DNA of 64,000 nt from Platanthera guangdongensis (lineage: Eukaryota > Streptophyta > Magnoliopsida > Asparagales > Orchidaceae). How positions within the stretch are numbered: the stretch's first letter is position 1; each line of letters begins with the position of its first letter. A program made the position numbers and the translations under genes. The notes below the pieces were generated by a model. That model searched no databases. It saw only the letters and a list, made by a program, of their open reading frames with translations, and was not told the origin of the DNA. The stretch spans positions 115,316,568-115,380,567 of the forward strand of contig CM077153.1 in assembly GCA_039583875.1 (NCBI GenBank), in the 5' to 3' direction. Of this stretch, positions 1 to 11,280 are shown piece by piece.

Positions 1-1342
1 CTCATTTTATTTAATTAGCAAATTGGTGAAAATACTTAGTGGAAAATTTTGGAAAATTGTTTGCTGATATATCAGAGTATGAATAACCTTGTATAATTTT
101 CTCATTATTTTTGGATTATCAATAATGTTTAAAACCTTATAATGGCTTTTTGGTAAATTATTAATAATTAAAATTTGTAGGTCATTACATTGTAGAGGTT
201 GATGAAACTCTGCCATTAGCCTTATATTCATGATATATAAGCTTTGTAATTTTCCTAGAATTTTTAATAATATATTCCTTATACTTCATTTGGAAAATGA
301 CAATTGTATGAATTTTGTATTAATTAAGGAATAAATAGAAATAATCAAAGGAAAATTATAAATTTTGGTAGACTGCAATATTTTACCAACATATAACTCA
401 GGAAAAATTCCTTAGGTCAGTGGATTATAAATTGTCATACTCCATGTGTTAAATGACCTAGGGGATTAAGTAAATGATTTAATTAGAGGCCTTAATGACT
501 AAGGAAAATTATGAAAATCAATAAGCTCACTTCATTAGTACATATCATCCTAGGATAAATAATTAGGGGCAGGTGGCCCAAGGAATTGGAAGTTATATTT
601 CGGGGTGGTATTAGGTCATGAGATGCGCATAGTGTAAGTAGGTCATGTTATAAGGACTACCGGGGGATAGATCAATAAATGAGCTAGAGACATCAATTAG
701 AATATGACCCTGGTGGGTAGAGTTTTCTTAGTGACGAGAGTAAAGTGCAAGTCTTTGGATATCAACTGGAGTGGAGGCCGGCGGAAGACCGTCGCCCTTC
801 TGAGAACACCTTAAGTTATTAGGATCACTCAAGAGTAATAACGAGAGCTGAGGGTGAAATTTGGGTAGCCATCAACTAAAGTAAATATCCTTGAGAAAGG
901 GAGCTTTGGGCGTAATCCCATCGTAGTTCCTAGTGCCCCCGAGAGCCCTTCACCGGGTATACCGTGGGCAGTCATGTGATTAACCTTAAATCACTAAGTA
1001 TAATAATTTGTAGACAATAGTAGTCTAATAGGTTAGGACATTGTGGTTCATTTTCGCCCTTGTAGGGTTTGAGGGATTTGGAATAAAGGCACTATTGTGC
1101 GTTCTCACCCGTGTAGGGTTGGAGGGATTGTGATAAATGCTCACCCATGTAGGGTTTGAGGGATTAAGGACAGGTTAGTCCTGCGAGCTGAAGGCTCGGG
1201 ATGAAATACTTGCATGTGAATAAGTTTAGTGGCGGGGCATGCGGTACTGGCTGTTCGTCACACCGATGCCAATACGGTGCACCAGGCGGGTGTGAGGGTT
1301 AGAGGGGCCAGTGAGTTGTTTTACACTGCGGTCTGGAGGACG
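1..1342. other. AT-rich non-coding stretch, unclassified repeat (copy 1)
   Basis: I see no coding signal here. The first 550 bases are very AT-rich. Around 1050-1165 the phrase TGTAGGGTTTGAGGGATT recurs three times with small changes. The end abuts the 3' end of an antisense LTR. It may be UTR or LTR of an unrecognised element. The same sequence recurs at 3636-4977. Confidence 0.5.
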
Positions 1343-2238
1343 TGTAACGCCCCTATTCGTCATATGGCAGATAACAGTGGGTCCGTCCGGGGCCCCACGC
1401 CATATGTCATAGACAAGTAGTGGAATTACTTGTGGAAATCAAATTCTATTCGCATCCTTAACTCAATCCATTCTAGCGCAGCAAGAACTCAGCTCAGAGA
1501 ATGTCCACTTTTATATAAACTCCACATTTATATAGCAACACTAGGAATGTATACAACGCACACACGCTGGGCTTAAGGCCTTACAAATTTCTCTTTTCAC
1601 ACAATTACATTTTCGTACATCGGCACGCAGGCCGGCCACACATGAAATCCAAATACACTTCTTCGCATGGCCTTCAAGGGCCTTTAGCAGCAATTCATCC
1701 ATTGCACTTGTTCATACCTGCAATTTGCCATCCAAGCCAAAACAGAAAACAAAGTAACGGTCAGCACTTGCTGACCCATTATAACGACCCTACCCCCTAC
1801 CCGGGGCAGTGGTTCCTTCCCTGTATGCATTGTCATCATCTATCATCAAGCATCATCAAGCACCATATGAAGAAGTGTGTTTGGGTCAGCAAGTGTCATC
1901 ATCCATCATCTACCCGGGGCATGACACCCACTCGACGATCTTCGCTCGACGATCAGGCAGCGATCGTTGAGCTCGCCAGCGATCGTCGATCTCCGCTCGA
2001 CGATTCCACGCTCGACGATCTCCGCTCGACGATCAACAAGCAAATCGTCGAACCGATGGGACACGCCCCCCTGTCACACCCGTGTTACAGGGCGTGACCA
2101 CCCAAACATTTCGTCGACCGAAAAATCATTGACCTCGCGCCCCACGACACAACCTGAGCGGGACACGCCCTGGGACACGCCCGTATCCCAGGCCATGTCA
2201 CCCAATTTTTTGCCAATTTCCGAATTTGGGCTGTTATA
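1343..2238 (-). mobile_element. Gypsy LTR, antisense, internally deleted (copy 1)
   Basis: On the minus strand this reads from a TATAACAG start (TGTAACAG expected) next to a purine tract, and ends ...GGGGCGTTACA. The 3' part matches the sense LTR end at 6585-7115. The 5' part carries the palindromic GACACGCCCGTGTC-type repeats and the TCGACGATC repeats also seen at 8880-9206. At about 900 bp it is much shorter than the related 2,458-bp LTR at 11281, so it is a deletion derivative. Confidence 0.75.
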
Positions 2239-2260
2239 ACTCTCCCCTCCTTCAAGAAAT
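2239..2260 (-). other. Polypurine tract of the antisense gypsy remnant (copy 1)
   Basis: The minus strand reads GAAGGAGGGGAGAG immediately before the LTR start, the expected position for plus-strand priming. The same tract lies next to the LTR start in copy 2 (5874-5895) and resembles AAGGAGGGGAGGG before the LTR at 11281. Confidence 0.7.
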
Positions 2261-2513
2261 TTCATCCTCGAAATTCGTATATAGGCAGGAAAACAGCAAC
2301 CAACTTGTTACAACAACCAAAACCATAGGTTACAACAACCTTTGTTCTGTCCACTTATGCACATTCATCCAGCAATTCAGCAAAGGAACAAACATTTTCA
2401 GCATATATTTATATCATAACACCAAGTATGCACCAACATTCCACATATTGTCCACATGATCAGATATATACAATAATCAATACACATATTGTCCAAGTGA
2501 TACAAATCACGAT

Positions 2514-2909
2514 TCACTTTCGCTCAGCCTCCTTATTTTGCATTTCTCGCGAAAGAGCCAAATTAAACACTCGAGGTTGTATTTCGCCAATGGAACTCTG
2601 CAGCTCTTGCACTTCCACATTATGTAATCAAGGCTGCGTCCGGGATGCAGATGACTCGGCCACTGCTTTACCCTTTTCTTCATACGACGCACTTGTCTTT
2701 TGCTCACTTCCTGCGGGAGCATTCCAACAAAATCTCGCTATGTGCCCTTGCTTTCCGCACTTATAACAGATACGTGTATCAACACGTCCTTGCCCATAGG
2801 TCGCCCCCGAAGAAACAGTCGACGGAGCTGAATCATCAGACATAAACCTTTTCTTCTCTCGTCTTCTCAACTCCTGCTCCGACTGTGGCACTTTGAACTC
2901 TGGCTTCTC
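2514..2909 (-). pseudogene. Gypsy Gag C-terminus with zinc knuckle, antisense remnant (copy 1)
   Basis: The minus-strand frame gives a basic linker, then CYKCGKQGHIARFC, a C-x2-C-x4-H-x4-C nucleocapsid zinc knuckle. After one stop the same frame continues with EIQPRVFNLALSREMQ, which resembles the gag-to-protease linker of chromoviral gypsy elements. The N-terminal end (EKPEFK) matches the point where the sense gag at 7284-8064 breaks off (EKLEFK), so both are pieces of the same protein family. Protease, RT, RNase H and integrase are missing: the remnant runs straight to a PPT and LTR. At its upstream side it is fused to a sense LTR half. It is a non-functional deletion product. Confidence 0.8.
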
Positions 2910-2949
2910 CTGCTCCGATGTGATGTGCTTGATAGATTGATAAAGAGAA

Positions 2950-3387
2950 TGATACATATGATGCTTGATGATGCTTGATGATAGATGATGACAATGCATA
3001 CAGGGAAGGAACCACTGCCCCGGGTAGGGGGTAGGGTCATTATAATGGGTCAGCAAGTGCTGACCGTCACTTTGTTTTCTGTTTTGGCTTGGATGGCAAA
3101 TTACAGGTATGAACAAGTGCAATGGATGGATTGCTGCTAAAGGCCCTTGAAGGCCATGCGAAGAAGTGTGTTTGGATTTCATGTGTGGCCGGCCTGCGTG
3201 CCAATGTAAAAAATGTAATTATGTGAAAAGAGAAATTTGTAAGGCCTTAAGGCCAGCGTGTGTGCGTTGTATACAGTCCTGGTGTTGCTATATAAATGTG
3301 GAGTTTATATAGAAGTGGACATTCTCTGAGCTGAGTTCTTGCTGTGCTAGAATGGATTGAGTTAAGGATGCGAATAAAATTTGATTT
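2950..3387 (+). mobile_element. Gypsy LTR 3' half, sense, truncated (copy 1)
   Basis: This is the inverse of the sequence at about 1427-1868, so it forms an inverted repeat of roughly 430 bp arms. It breaks at the tandem-duplication junction, before the LTR terminus that is seen in copy 2 at 7115. Confidence 0.75.
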
Positions 3388-4977
3388 CCGAGGCTCATTG
3401 GGGTGAATTATACCTCCACATTGTAATAATGGGATTTTTGGAAGCAAAAATCCAATTATTTGGAATTTTTGGAATAATTGAACATTTTGAAAAATAAATG
3501 TAAAAATAGGTCATCTTTGAGATAAAATCCCCAATTTTTGTCAAGGTTAATATTATGCTAGATTTAACTCCTGAAAAGTTTTATGTCTCTGTTTGAAGAA
3601 TTTTGATAGGAGTTATGTGGAAATTACCTTTTACCCTCATTTTATTTAATTAGCAAATTGGTGAAAATACTTAGTGGAAAATTTTGGAAAATTGTTTGCT
3701 GATATATCAGAGTATGAATAACCTTGTATAATTTTCTCATTATTTTTGGATTATCAATAATGTTTAAAACCTTATAATGGCTTTTTGGTAAATTATTAAT
3801 AATTAAAATTTGTAGGTCATTACATTGTAGAGGTTGATGAAACTCTGCCATTAGCCTTATATTCATGATATATAAGCTTTGTAATTTTCCTAGAATTTTT
3901 AATAATATATTCCTTATACTTCATTTGGAAAATGACAATTGTATGAATTTTGTATTAATTAAGGAATAAATAGAAATAATCAAAGGAAAATTATAAATTT
4001 TGGTAGACTGCAATATTTTACCAACATATAACTCAGGAAAAATTCCTTAGGTCAGTGGATTATAAATTGTCATACTCCATGTGTTAAATGACCTAGGGGA
4101 TTAAGTAAATGATTTAATTAGAGGCCTTAATGACTAAGGAAAATTATGAAAATCAATAGGCTCACTTCATTAGTACATATCATCCTAGGATAAATAATTA
4201 GGGGCAGGTGGCCCAAGGAATTGGAAGTTATATTTTGGGGTGGTATTAGGTCATGAGATGCGCATAGTGTAAGTAGGTCATGTTATAAGGACTACCGGGG
4301 GATAGATCAATAAATGAGCTAGAGACATCAATTAGAATATGACCCTGGTGGGTAGAGTTTTCTTAGTGACGAGAGTAAAGTGCAAGTCTTTGGATATCAA
4401 CTGGAGTGGAGGCCGGCGGAAGACCGTCGCCCTTCTAAGAACACCTTAAGTTATTAGGATCACTCAAGAGTAATAACGAGAGCTGAGGGTGAAATTTGGG
4501 TAGCCATCAACTAAAGTAAATATCCTTGAGAAAGGGAGCTTTGGGCGTAATCCCATCGTAGTTCCTAGTGCCCCCGAGAGCCCTTCACCGGGTATACCGT
4601 GGGCAGTCATGTGATTAACCTTAAATCACTAAGTATAATAATTTGTAGACAAGAGTAGTCTAATAGGTTAGGACATTGTGGTTCATTTTCGCCCTTGTAG
4701 GGTTTGAGGGATTTGGAATAAAGGCACTATTGTGCGTTCTCACCCGTGTAGGGTTGGAGGGATTGTGATAAATGCTCACCCATGTAGGGTTTGAGGGATT
4801 AAGGACAGGTTGGTCCTGCGAGCTGAAGGCTCGGGATGAAATACTTGCATGTGAATAAGTTTTGTGGCGGGGCATGCGGTACTGGCTGTTCGTCACACCG
4901 ATGCCAATACGGTGCACCAGGCGGGTGTGAGGGTTAGAGGGGCCAGTGGGTTGTTTTACACTGCGGTCTGGAGGACG
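3388..4977. other. AT-rich non-coding stretch (copy 2)
   Basis: About 250 bases (3388-3635) lie left of the window in copy 1. The remainder repeats 1-1342 almost exactly. No coding signal was seen. Confidence 0.5.
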
Positions 4978-5873
4978 TGTAACGCCCCTATTCGTCATAT
5001 GGCAGATAACAGTGCGTCCGTCCGGGGCCCCACGCCATATGTCATAGACAAGTAGTGGAATTACTTGTGGAAATCAAATTCTATTCGCATCCTTAACTCA
5101 ATCCATTCTAGCGCAGCAAGAACTCAGCTCATAGAATGTCCACTTTTATATAAACTCCACATTTATATAGCAACACCAGGAATGTATACAACGCACACAC
5201 GCTGGGCTTAAGGCCTTACAAATTTCTCTTTTCACACAATTACATTTTCGTACATCGGCACGCAGGCCGGCCACACATGAAATCCAAATACACTTCTTCG
5301 CATGGCCTTCAAGGGCCTTTAGCAGCAATTCATCCATTGCACTTGTTCATACCTGCAATTTGCCATCCAAGCCAAAACAGAAAACAAAGTAACGGTCAGC
5401 ACTTGCTGACCCATTATAACGACCCTACCCCCTACCCGGGGCAGTGGTTCCTTCCCTGTATGCATTGTCATCATCTATCATCAAGCATCATCAAGCACCA
5501 TATGAAGAAGTGTGTTTGGGTCAGCAAGTGTCATCATCCATCATCTACCCGGGGCATGACACCCACTCGACGATCTTCGCTCGACGATCAGGCAGCGATC
5601 GTTGAGCTCGCCAACGATCGTCGATCTTCGCTCGACGATTCCACGCTCGACGATCTCCGCTCGACGATCAACAAGCAAATCGTCGAACCAATGGGACACG
5701 CCCCCCTGTCACGCCCGTGTTACAGGGCGTGACCACCCAAACATTTCGTCGACCGAAAAATCATTGACCTCGCGCCCCACGACACAACCTGAGCGGGACA
5801 CGCCCTGGGACACGCCCGTATCCCAGGCCATGTCACCCAATTTTTTGCCAATTTCCGAATTTGGGCTGTTATA
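4978..5873 (-). mobile_element. Gypsy LTR, antisense, internally deleted (copy 2)
   Basis: This is the second copy of the LTR at 1343-2238 and differs by a few bases. The minus-strand start abuts the purine tract at 5874-5895. Its 3' part is inverted relative to 6585-7115. Confidence 0.75.
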
Positions 5874-6148
5874 ACTCTCCCCTCCTTCAAGAAATTTCAT
5901 CCTCGAAATTCGTATATAGGCAGGAAAACAGCAACCAACTTGTTACAACAACCAAAACCATAGGTTACAACAACCTTTGTTCTGTCCACTTATGCACATT
6001 CATCCAGCAATTCAGCAAAGGAACAAACATTTTCAGCATATATTTATATCATAACACCAAGTATGCACCAACATTCCACATATTGTCCACATGATCAGAT
6101 ATATACAATAATCAATACACATATTGTCCAAGTGATACAAATCACGAT

Positions 6149-6544
6149 TCACTTTCGCTCAGCCTCCTTATTTTGCATTTCTCGCGAAAGAGCCAAATTA
6201 AACACTCGAGGTTGTATTTCGCCAATGGAACTCTGCAGCTCTTGCACTTCCACATTATGTAATCAAGGCTGCGTCCGGGATGCAGATGACTCGGCCACTG
6301 CTTTACCCTTTTCTTCATACGACGCACTTGTCTTTTGCTCACTTCCTGCGGGAGCATTCCAACAAAATCTCGCTATGTGCCCTTGCTTTCCGCACTTATA
6401 ACAGATACGTGTATCAACACGTCCTTGCCCATAGGTCTCCCCCGAAGAAACAGTCGACAGAGCTGAATCATCAGACATAAACCTTTTCTTCTCTCGTCTT
6501 CTCAACTCCTGCTCCGACTGTGGCACTTTGAACTCTGGCTTCTC
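6149..6544 (-). pseudogene. Gypsy Gag C-terminus with zinc knuckle, antisense remnant (copy 2)
   Basis: This is the second copy of the gag tail at 2514-2909, with the same CCHC knuckle and the same in-frame stop after the SASRTQP tail. A few substitutions separate the copies (for example SEHEKPEF versus SEQEKPEF). It is non-functional for the same reason: nothing of pol follows. Confidence 0.8.
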
Positions 6545-6584
6545 GTGCTCCGATGTGATGTGCTTGATAGATTGATAAAGAGAA

Positions 6585-7115
6585 TGATACATATGATGCT
6601 TGATGATGCTTGATGATAGATGATGACAATGCATACAGGGAAGGAACCACTGCCCCGGGTAGGGGGTAGGGTCATTATAATGGGTCAGCAAGTGCTGACC
6701 GTCACTTTGTTTTCTGTTTTGGCTTGGATGGCAAATTGCAGGTATGAACAAGTGCAATGGATGGATTGCTGCTAAAGGCCCTTGAAGGCCATGCGAAGAA
6801 GTGTGTTTGGATTTCATGTGTGGTCGGCCTGCGTGCCAATGTAAAAAATGTAATTATGTGAAAAGAGAAATTTGTAAGGCCTTAAGGCCAGCGTGTGTGC
6901 GTTGTATACAGTCCTGGTGTTGCTATATAAATGTGGAGTTTATATAGAAGTGGACATTCTCTGAGCTGAGTTCTTGCTGTGCTAGAATGGATTGAGTTAA
7001 GGATGCGAATAAAATTTGATTTTCACAAGTAATTCCACTACTTGTCTGTGACATATGTCGTGGGGCCCCGGCCGGACCCATGGTTATCTGCCATGTGACG
7101 AATAGGGGCGTTACA
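6585..7115 (+). mobile_element. 5' LTR (3' part) of the chromoviral gypsy element
   Basis: The stretch runs to a terminal GGGGCGTTACA followed directly by a primer binding site. It is homologous to the end of the LTR at 11281-13738: both share GGGGCCCCGGCCGGACC and the GCAGGGAAGGAA-type segment near 13228. The upstream part of this LTR is missing, replaced by the inverted copy. Confidence 0.8.
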
Positions 7116-7118
7116 AAG

Positions 7119-7136
7119 TGGTATCAGCTAGGTTTA
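7119..7136 (+). other. Primer binding site, initiator tRNA-Met type
   Basis: TGGTATCAGCTAGGTTTAG begins three bases after the LTR end. It matches the plant tRNA-iMet PBS (TGGTATCAGAGC...) with a small internal deletion. This fixes the element as reading on the plus strand. Confidence 0.8.
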
Positions 7137-7283
7137 GATTGTTTGGGAGGGAGAGAACATTATTGAACTCACGAATGTCCACTAGGAATGTATTACATGT
7201 ATGTGCGGTACATGTGTGTGTAGTCAATGTATAATTCTCATTATGCCATGGATGATTAATCGTGTTTTGTACATTGACTATAG

Positions 7284-8064
7284 GTGGCAAGGAGTGGAGC
7301 TGGGAAGTCTGAGCCCCAGTGGTCTGATGAGAGTGTAGCACCCGTTGAAGCGCCTATGCCTCCTTCGGCGGAGACTATACGGGTGGTGACGGAGACAGTG
7401 CTTGCGGTGTTACAGGCACAGCCTACTGGACAGGCAAGGCCTGGTGTAAGACAAGAGCGTGCTGCAGTTGTGGTGGAGGCACAAGCAATCGATGAGTCAT
7501 TGAAAAGCTTTATGGAATTTCATCCACCTACGTTCGGTGGGGCGATTTCCCCAACGCAGGCGGAAGATTGGTTGGCTAGAGTGAAGAGGATACTGACTGC
7601 AATCAGGATGGCAGAAGAGTAGAAAGTGACCTTAGACACTTTTCTGCTGGAAGGAGATGCAAGATTGTGGTGGGATGAGATAGAAGTGCATCATTTGGCA
7701 GGTCGAGATTTAGCGGAGGTTTCAATGGAGGAATTCTCCCGATTATTTCTTGCCAAATATTTGTCGCTGTCGCAGCGGATTGCGATGGAGAACGAGTTTC
7801 AACATCTGGTGCAGGGCGCTATGGATATTGATACGTACTTGCATGAGTTTACCAGACTTGGTCGTTATGCGGGGTCTACCTTCGCGGAGGAAGCGTGAAA
7901 GACAAATCGCTTTTATGAGGGACTGCGAGATGAGTTGAGATTATTACTCCCTAGTTCGGTAAACCAATGCTTCCAAGCATTGGTAGATACGGCCCGTACC
8001 CTGGAAAAGGATTTGAAGCGGGTACAAGAAAAGAATAAACTGGCAGTGGAGAAGCTAGAGTTCA
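7284..8064 (+). pseudogene. Gypsy Gag, N-terminal and central part
   Basis: The frame opens with ATG and an acidic, alanine-rich head. It then has FMEFHPPTFGG, DWLARVKRI, LLEGDARLWWDE and FSRLFLAKY, the usual order of a Ty3/gypsy retrotransposon gag domain. The frame has in-frame stops at 7620 and 7896 but continues through LEKDLKRVQEKNKLAVEK before breaking off. The zinc knuckle is missing because an antisense LTR fragment follows; matching knuckles survive in the inverted remnants at 2514 and 6149. Gag would build the virus-like particle in the cytoplasm. The stops and truncation make it non-functional. Confidence 0.85.
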
Positions 8065-9206
8065 AATGCTGGTGTAGTTGGCCGGGTACTCGCTTCCCGG
8101 GCGCACTACTAATTGATCTCTCTTCAACCAGGAGCTTAACCAAAGCCTCCTCACATCCATCATCACATCCATGCATTCATCACAACACAAATCTCTTTGC
8201 ATATCATCAAATCCACGGAGTCTTCTCCGGTTTACCCATGAACATCACCAATCCAGACTACCCGTCCAGATGGGCTTCACACAGCATGCTTATGTCGTAC
8301 TCCACACTTCCGGCTCTAGATGTAGACTCAATAAAGGAATCACTTCCGAAATCCACCTCTTGGTGGAGGATTCCAAGAACACGCATAAAGAAAGGACTTC
8401 GATGTCTAAGAAGGAGATCGTTACCCTCGAAGATCGCTTTGGTGCCATGAAGTAGCCGGATGGAAGTCACCGCCTCGGCTCTGCCTTCACGAATCCGCTC
8501 TCGGATCTTCGCTCCGCACTCCGCAACTCCTCCAGCAGCTGGTTTTACTTTCCTCCTTCCTTCCTATGCTCTCTCCTTCTCTTTCTCTCTCTTGAAATGG
8601 GATGAAGAAGAAGAAGAAGGGATTAAAAACCTCAGATCTCGGCCAGAAATCCACCTGGCTAAAGCCTAATCCCGTGGATCCAGGAAAGAGAAAACAATGG
8701 CCAGAAAAACACAACAAAATCATGTTTCGGCCCTGACACGCCCTGTGACACGCCCGTGTCACAGGCCGTGTCCCCCAAAAGCGGTGCACAAACCGACTTA
8801 TCCAAACTTATCCACGCCAAGTTGACACGTCCATGTCACGCCCGTGTCAGCCTAGTCACGCCCGTGTCACAGGGCGTGACACCCACTCGGCGATCTTTGC
8901 TCGATGATCAGGCAGTGATCGTCGAGCTCGCCAGCGATCGTCGATCTCCGCTCGACGATTCCACGCTCGACGATCTCCGCCCGACAATCTCCGCTCGACG
9001 CTCAACATGCAAATTGTTGAACCGATGGGACACGCCCCATGTCACGCTCGTGTTACAGGGCGTGACCACCCAAACATTTCGTCGACCGAAAAATCGTCGA
9101 CCTCGCGCCCCACGACGCAACCCGAGCGGGACACGCCCTGGGACACGCCCGTGTCCCAGGCCGTGTCACCCAATTTTTTGCCAATTTCCGAATTTGGGTT
9201 GTTACA
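8065..9206 (-). mobile_element. Antisense gypsy LTR fragment inside the broken element
   Basis: On the minus strand this starts TGTAACAACCCAAATTC, like the TGTAACACCCCAAATCC start at 11281. It continues with GACACGGGCGTGTC palindromes and then segments matching about 12290-12370 (GCATGCTGTGTGAAGC). It ends without an LTR 3' terminus where the sense gag stops. It is the 5' part of a related LTR in opposite orientation, joined by rearrangement or truncated insertion. Confidence 0.75.
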
Positions 9207-10423
9207 GGACGATCCCTGATAACGCACATCCGACCCAACAAGACTGACGGGTTGTCAGCAAAGTACGTATGCATAGACTCTAGAGTGCACCTTGGACGTT
9301 TACAGAGGCGTATGAGAGGGGTCTAAGGTTTGGTAGTGTGCATACCGGCCTAGAAGTGGAGATGCCCGCTCCACTGCTGTCGTAGCCATAGTGGTGGTAC
9401 CCGAGAGTGAAGCTAGCTCTCAAAAAGTGGGAACTAAAGGTTTGTGATCACAGAGTCGTTGTGTGTGAGTTGCACTTGCCTGTATATAAATTGCATCATA
9501 AACATCCATGCATATTAGGTCATACGCTTCATAGATCCTTATCATATAAATTAGTATAGGCTCTTTTATATTATAAGTTAAATTTCCTGGAAACCCTAAC
9601 TTATAAATTTGTATGGGCATTTTTATAAGTTAAGGTACGATTTGTGATGGTAAAGTAGTGGTAGCATAGTTTTACTTTCCTGCTCTTACTTTCAGTTCTT
9701 TACTTACTTTACCGTACTACACTTTTCTTACTTACTCCAGTTTTATACTTCATTACTACACTTGTACTTCTTCATAGAACTGCTAGAGTAGAGCTACTAT
9801 TACTCCTCATATATTTGTTAGTATAGTGTCACTGCCACCTGTTTACTCTTGATACCCCTTGTTGTCCTCCGCTTCATCCTCTCGCACGGTTCCTAGGAGT
9901 TACGGGGCGAGGTGTGGAGGAAACGACTTAGTCTTTTTGACTAATGGTCGGTGACCAAACTATTTTTAAGAGCTCGAGGAGATGGAGCACCAGCAGTACG
10001 AGATGGCAGGACGTGAGGAGCTGATACCACCACCGACTACTACTACTACTGCAGAGTTGCCTCGAGTGGGATGACTTGGTGATGATAGATATCTTCCGCT
10101 GTTTAGAGTTGGGAGAGAGAGATTTGATTTGATGTACTGGGCATAAGCCCTTATTACTCTCCTTTTTATTTTTGTACTCATTTGGACTGGTATTTTCCTT
10201 TCATATATTATATATATGTGCTGTGACTGTGGACTAGTTGTGGTTTTCTTTTACAGTTATACTTCTTTTCTCATATTGGCCTACAGGTTTATGATCGTAC
10301 TAGCCGGCAGAATTGGCGTGTTGCGGTGTCGACGAACCCGTGCGTTAGTGTCACCGTAAGACGGCGGTTCTAGGCGTAAGACCCGGTAGCCTCCTTGGTA
10401 AGGGGGAGGGGGGTCTTACAGCC
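9207..10423 (+). mobile_element. LTR-like fragment ending GGGGGGTCTTACA
   Basis: This separates the antisense LTR from the integrase remnant. Blocks such as AAAAAGTGGGAACTA, the AGCCCGCTCCACT-like segment and the terminal GGGGGGTCTTACA are shared in the same order with 13739-15272. No coding frame was seen. The terminal TTACA suggests the 3' part of an LTR with TGTAAGACC-type ends, but no matching start or target duplication is visible. Confidence 0.5.
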
Positions 10424-11173
10424 AAACTGAGAGGACCAATAGAACAATGGAGGATATGCTCTGAATGTGCGCCCTGGACTTTGGTAAGAGATGGGAAGAT
10501 CATCTCTATATGGTGGAGTTTGTCTACAATAATAGATAAAAAGCGAGCATCGGTATGGCACTGTTTGAAGCTCTGTATGGTCACAAGTTTCGGACACCGT
10601 TAGCTTGGGCAAAAGCAGGCAAATCCAAACTGTATAAGCGTAAATAAGTCGATGAAGCTACCTCGACGATACGCGCTATTTGGGAGAGGCTACTGATAGC
10701 CCAGGATCGACAAGCGAAATACTACAACGCCAATCACCGGAATGTGGAGTTCACGGTGGGCGACTGGGTCTATTTGAAGATCAACCCTTCAAAGGCGTGT
10801 CCAGGATTCGACGTCTAAAAAAGTTGAGTCTGTGATATCTTAGTCCGTTTGAAGTGGTGGAGCGAGTTGGGGAAGCTGCCTATCGGCTAGTTCTTTCGGC
10901 AGAATTGAGTGGATTACATGATATGTTTCACATCTCGGTGCTTCGAAAAGCCGTGAAAGATCCAACTCAAGTGATCAAGAATGATCGTGTGTCGGTTGAG
11001 TATGGGCTGACGACGAAGGTTAGGCCCATTCAGATCGAGGATTGCGCCGATAAATAGTTGCGGAACAAGACAATCGGGATGGTCAAAGTCCGGTGGGACA
11101 ATTGTGGCCGTGAGGAGCTAACATGGGAGCGAGAGCAAGCCATGCGAGCTAAATTTCCCGAACTATTTGTGTA
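10424..11173 (+). pseudogene. Gypsy integrase C-terminal part with chromodomain-like tail
   Basis: The frame gives QTERTNRTMEDML, LYMVEFVYNN, GMALFEALYGH and VGDWVYLKINPSK, the C-terminal half of a Ty3/gypsy integrase. After a frameshift near 10815 come VGEAAYRLVLSAELSGLHD, MFHISVLRK and a tail with VKVRWDNCGREELTWERE that resembles the integrase-fused chromodomain of chromoviruses. Several stops (for example near 10466, 10534 and 10645) and the frameshift make it dead. The DDE core is missing upstream. With the gag at 7284 and the LTR at 11281 it belongs to one Tekay/Del-like element; the lineage name is inference. Confidence 0.82.
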
Positions 11174-11266
11174 AACTGTTGTACTGTTGTCACATACATT
11201 TTGAAGTTATAACATCTTATTTTTGATTTCCTTATTGTGTGCAAATTTTGGGACGAAATTTATTGT

Positions 11267-11279
11267 AAGGAGGGGAGGG
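11267..11279 (+). other. Polypurine tract of the chromoviral element
   Basis: AAGGAGGGGAGGG lies one base before the TGTAACACCCC start of the LTR, as expected for the plus-strand primer. Confidence 0.85.
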
Positions 11280-11280
11280 T

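Larger units (their letters stand above)
1..7022. repeat. 3,635-bp tandem duplication of a retrotransposon-rich block
   Basis: Sequence starting at 1 recurs at 3636 with a constant offset of 3,635 bp. The match holds until about 3387 (copy 1) and 7022 (copy 2), where the copies diverge inside an LTR: copy 1 goes into AT-rich DNA and copy 2 continues to the true LTR end. Only scattered single-base differences were seen (for example near 600, 1016, 1378 and 1498), so the duplication is recent or an assembly artefact. Copy 1 begins outside the window. Each unit contains AT-rich DNA, an antisense deleted LTR, an antisense gag tail and a sense LTR half. Confidence 0.93.
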
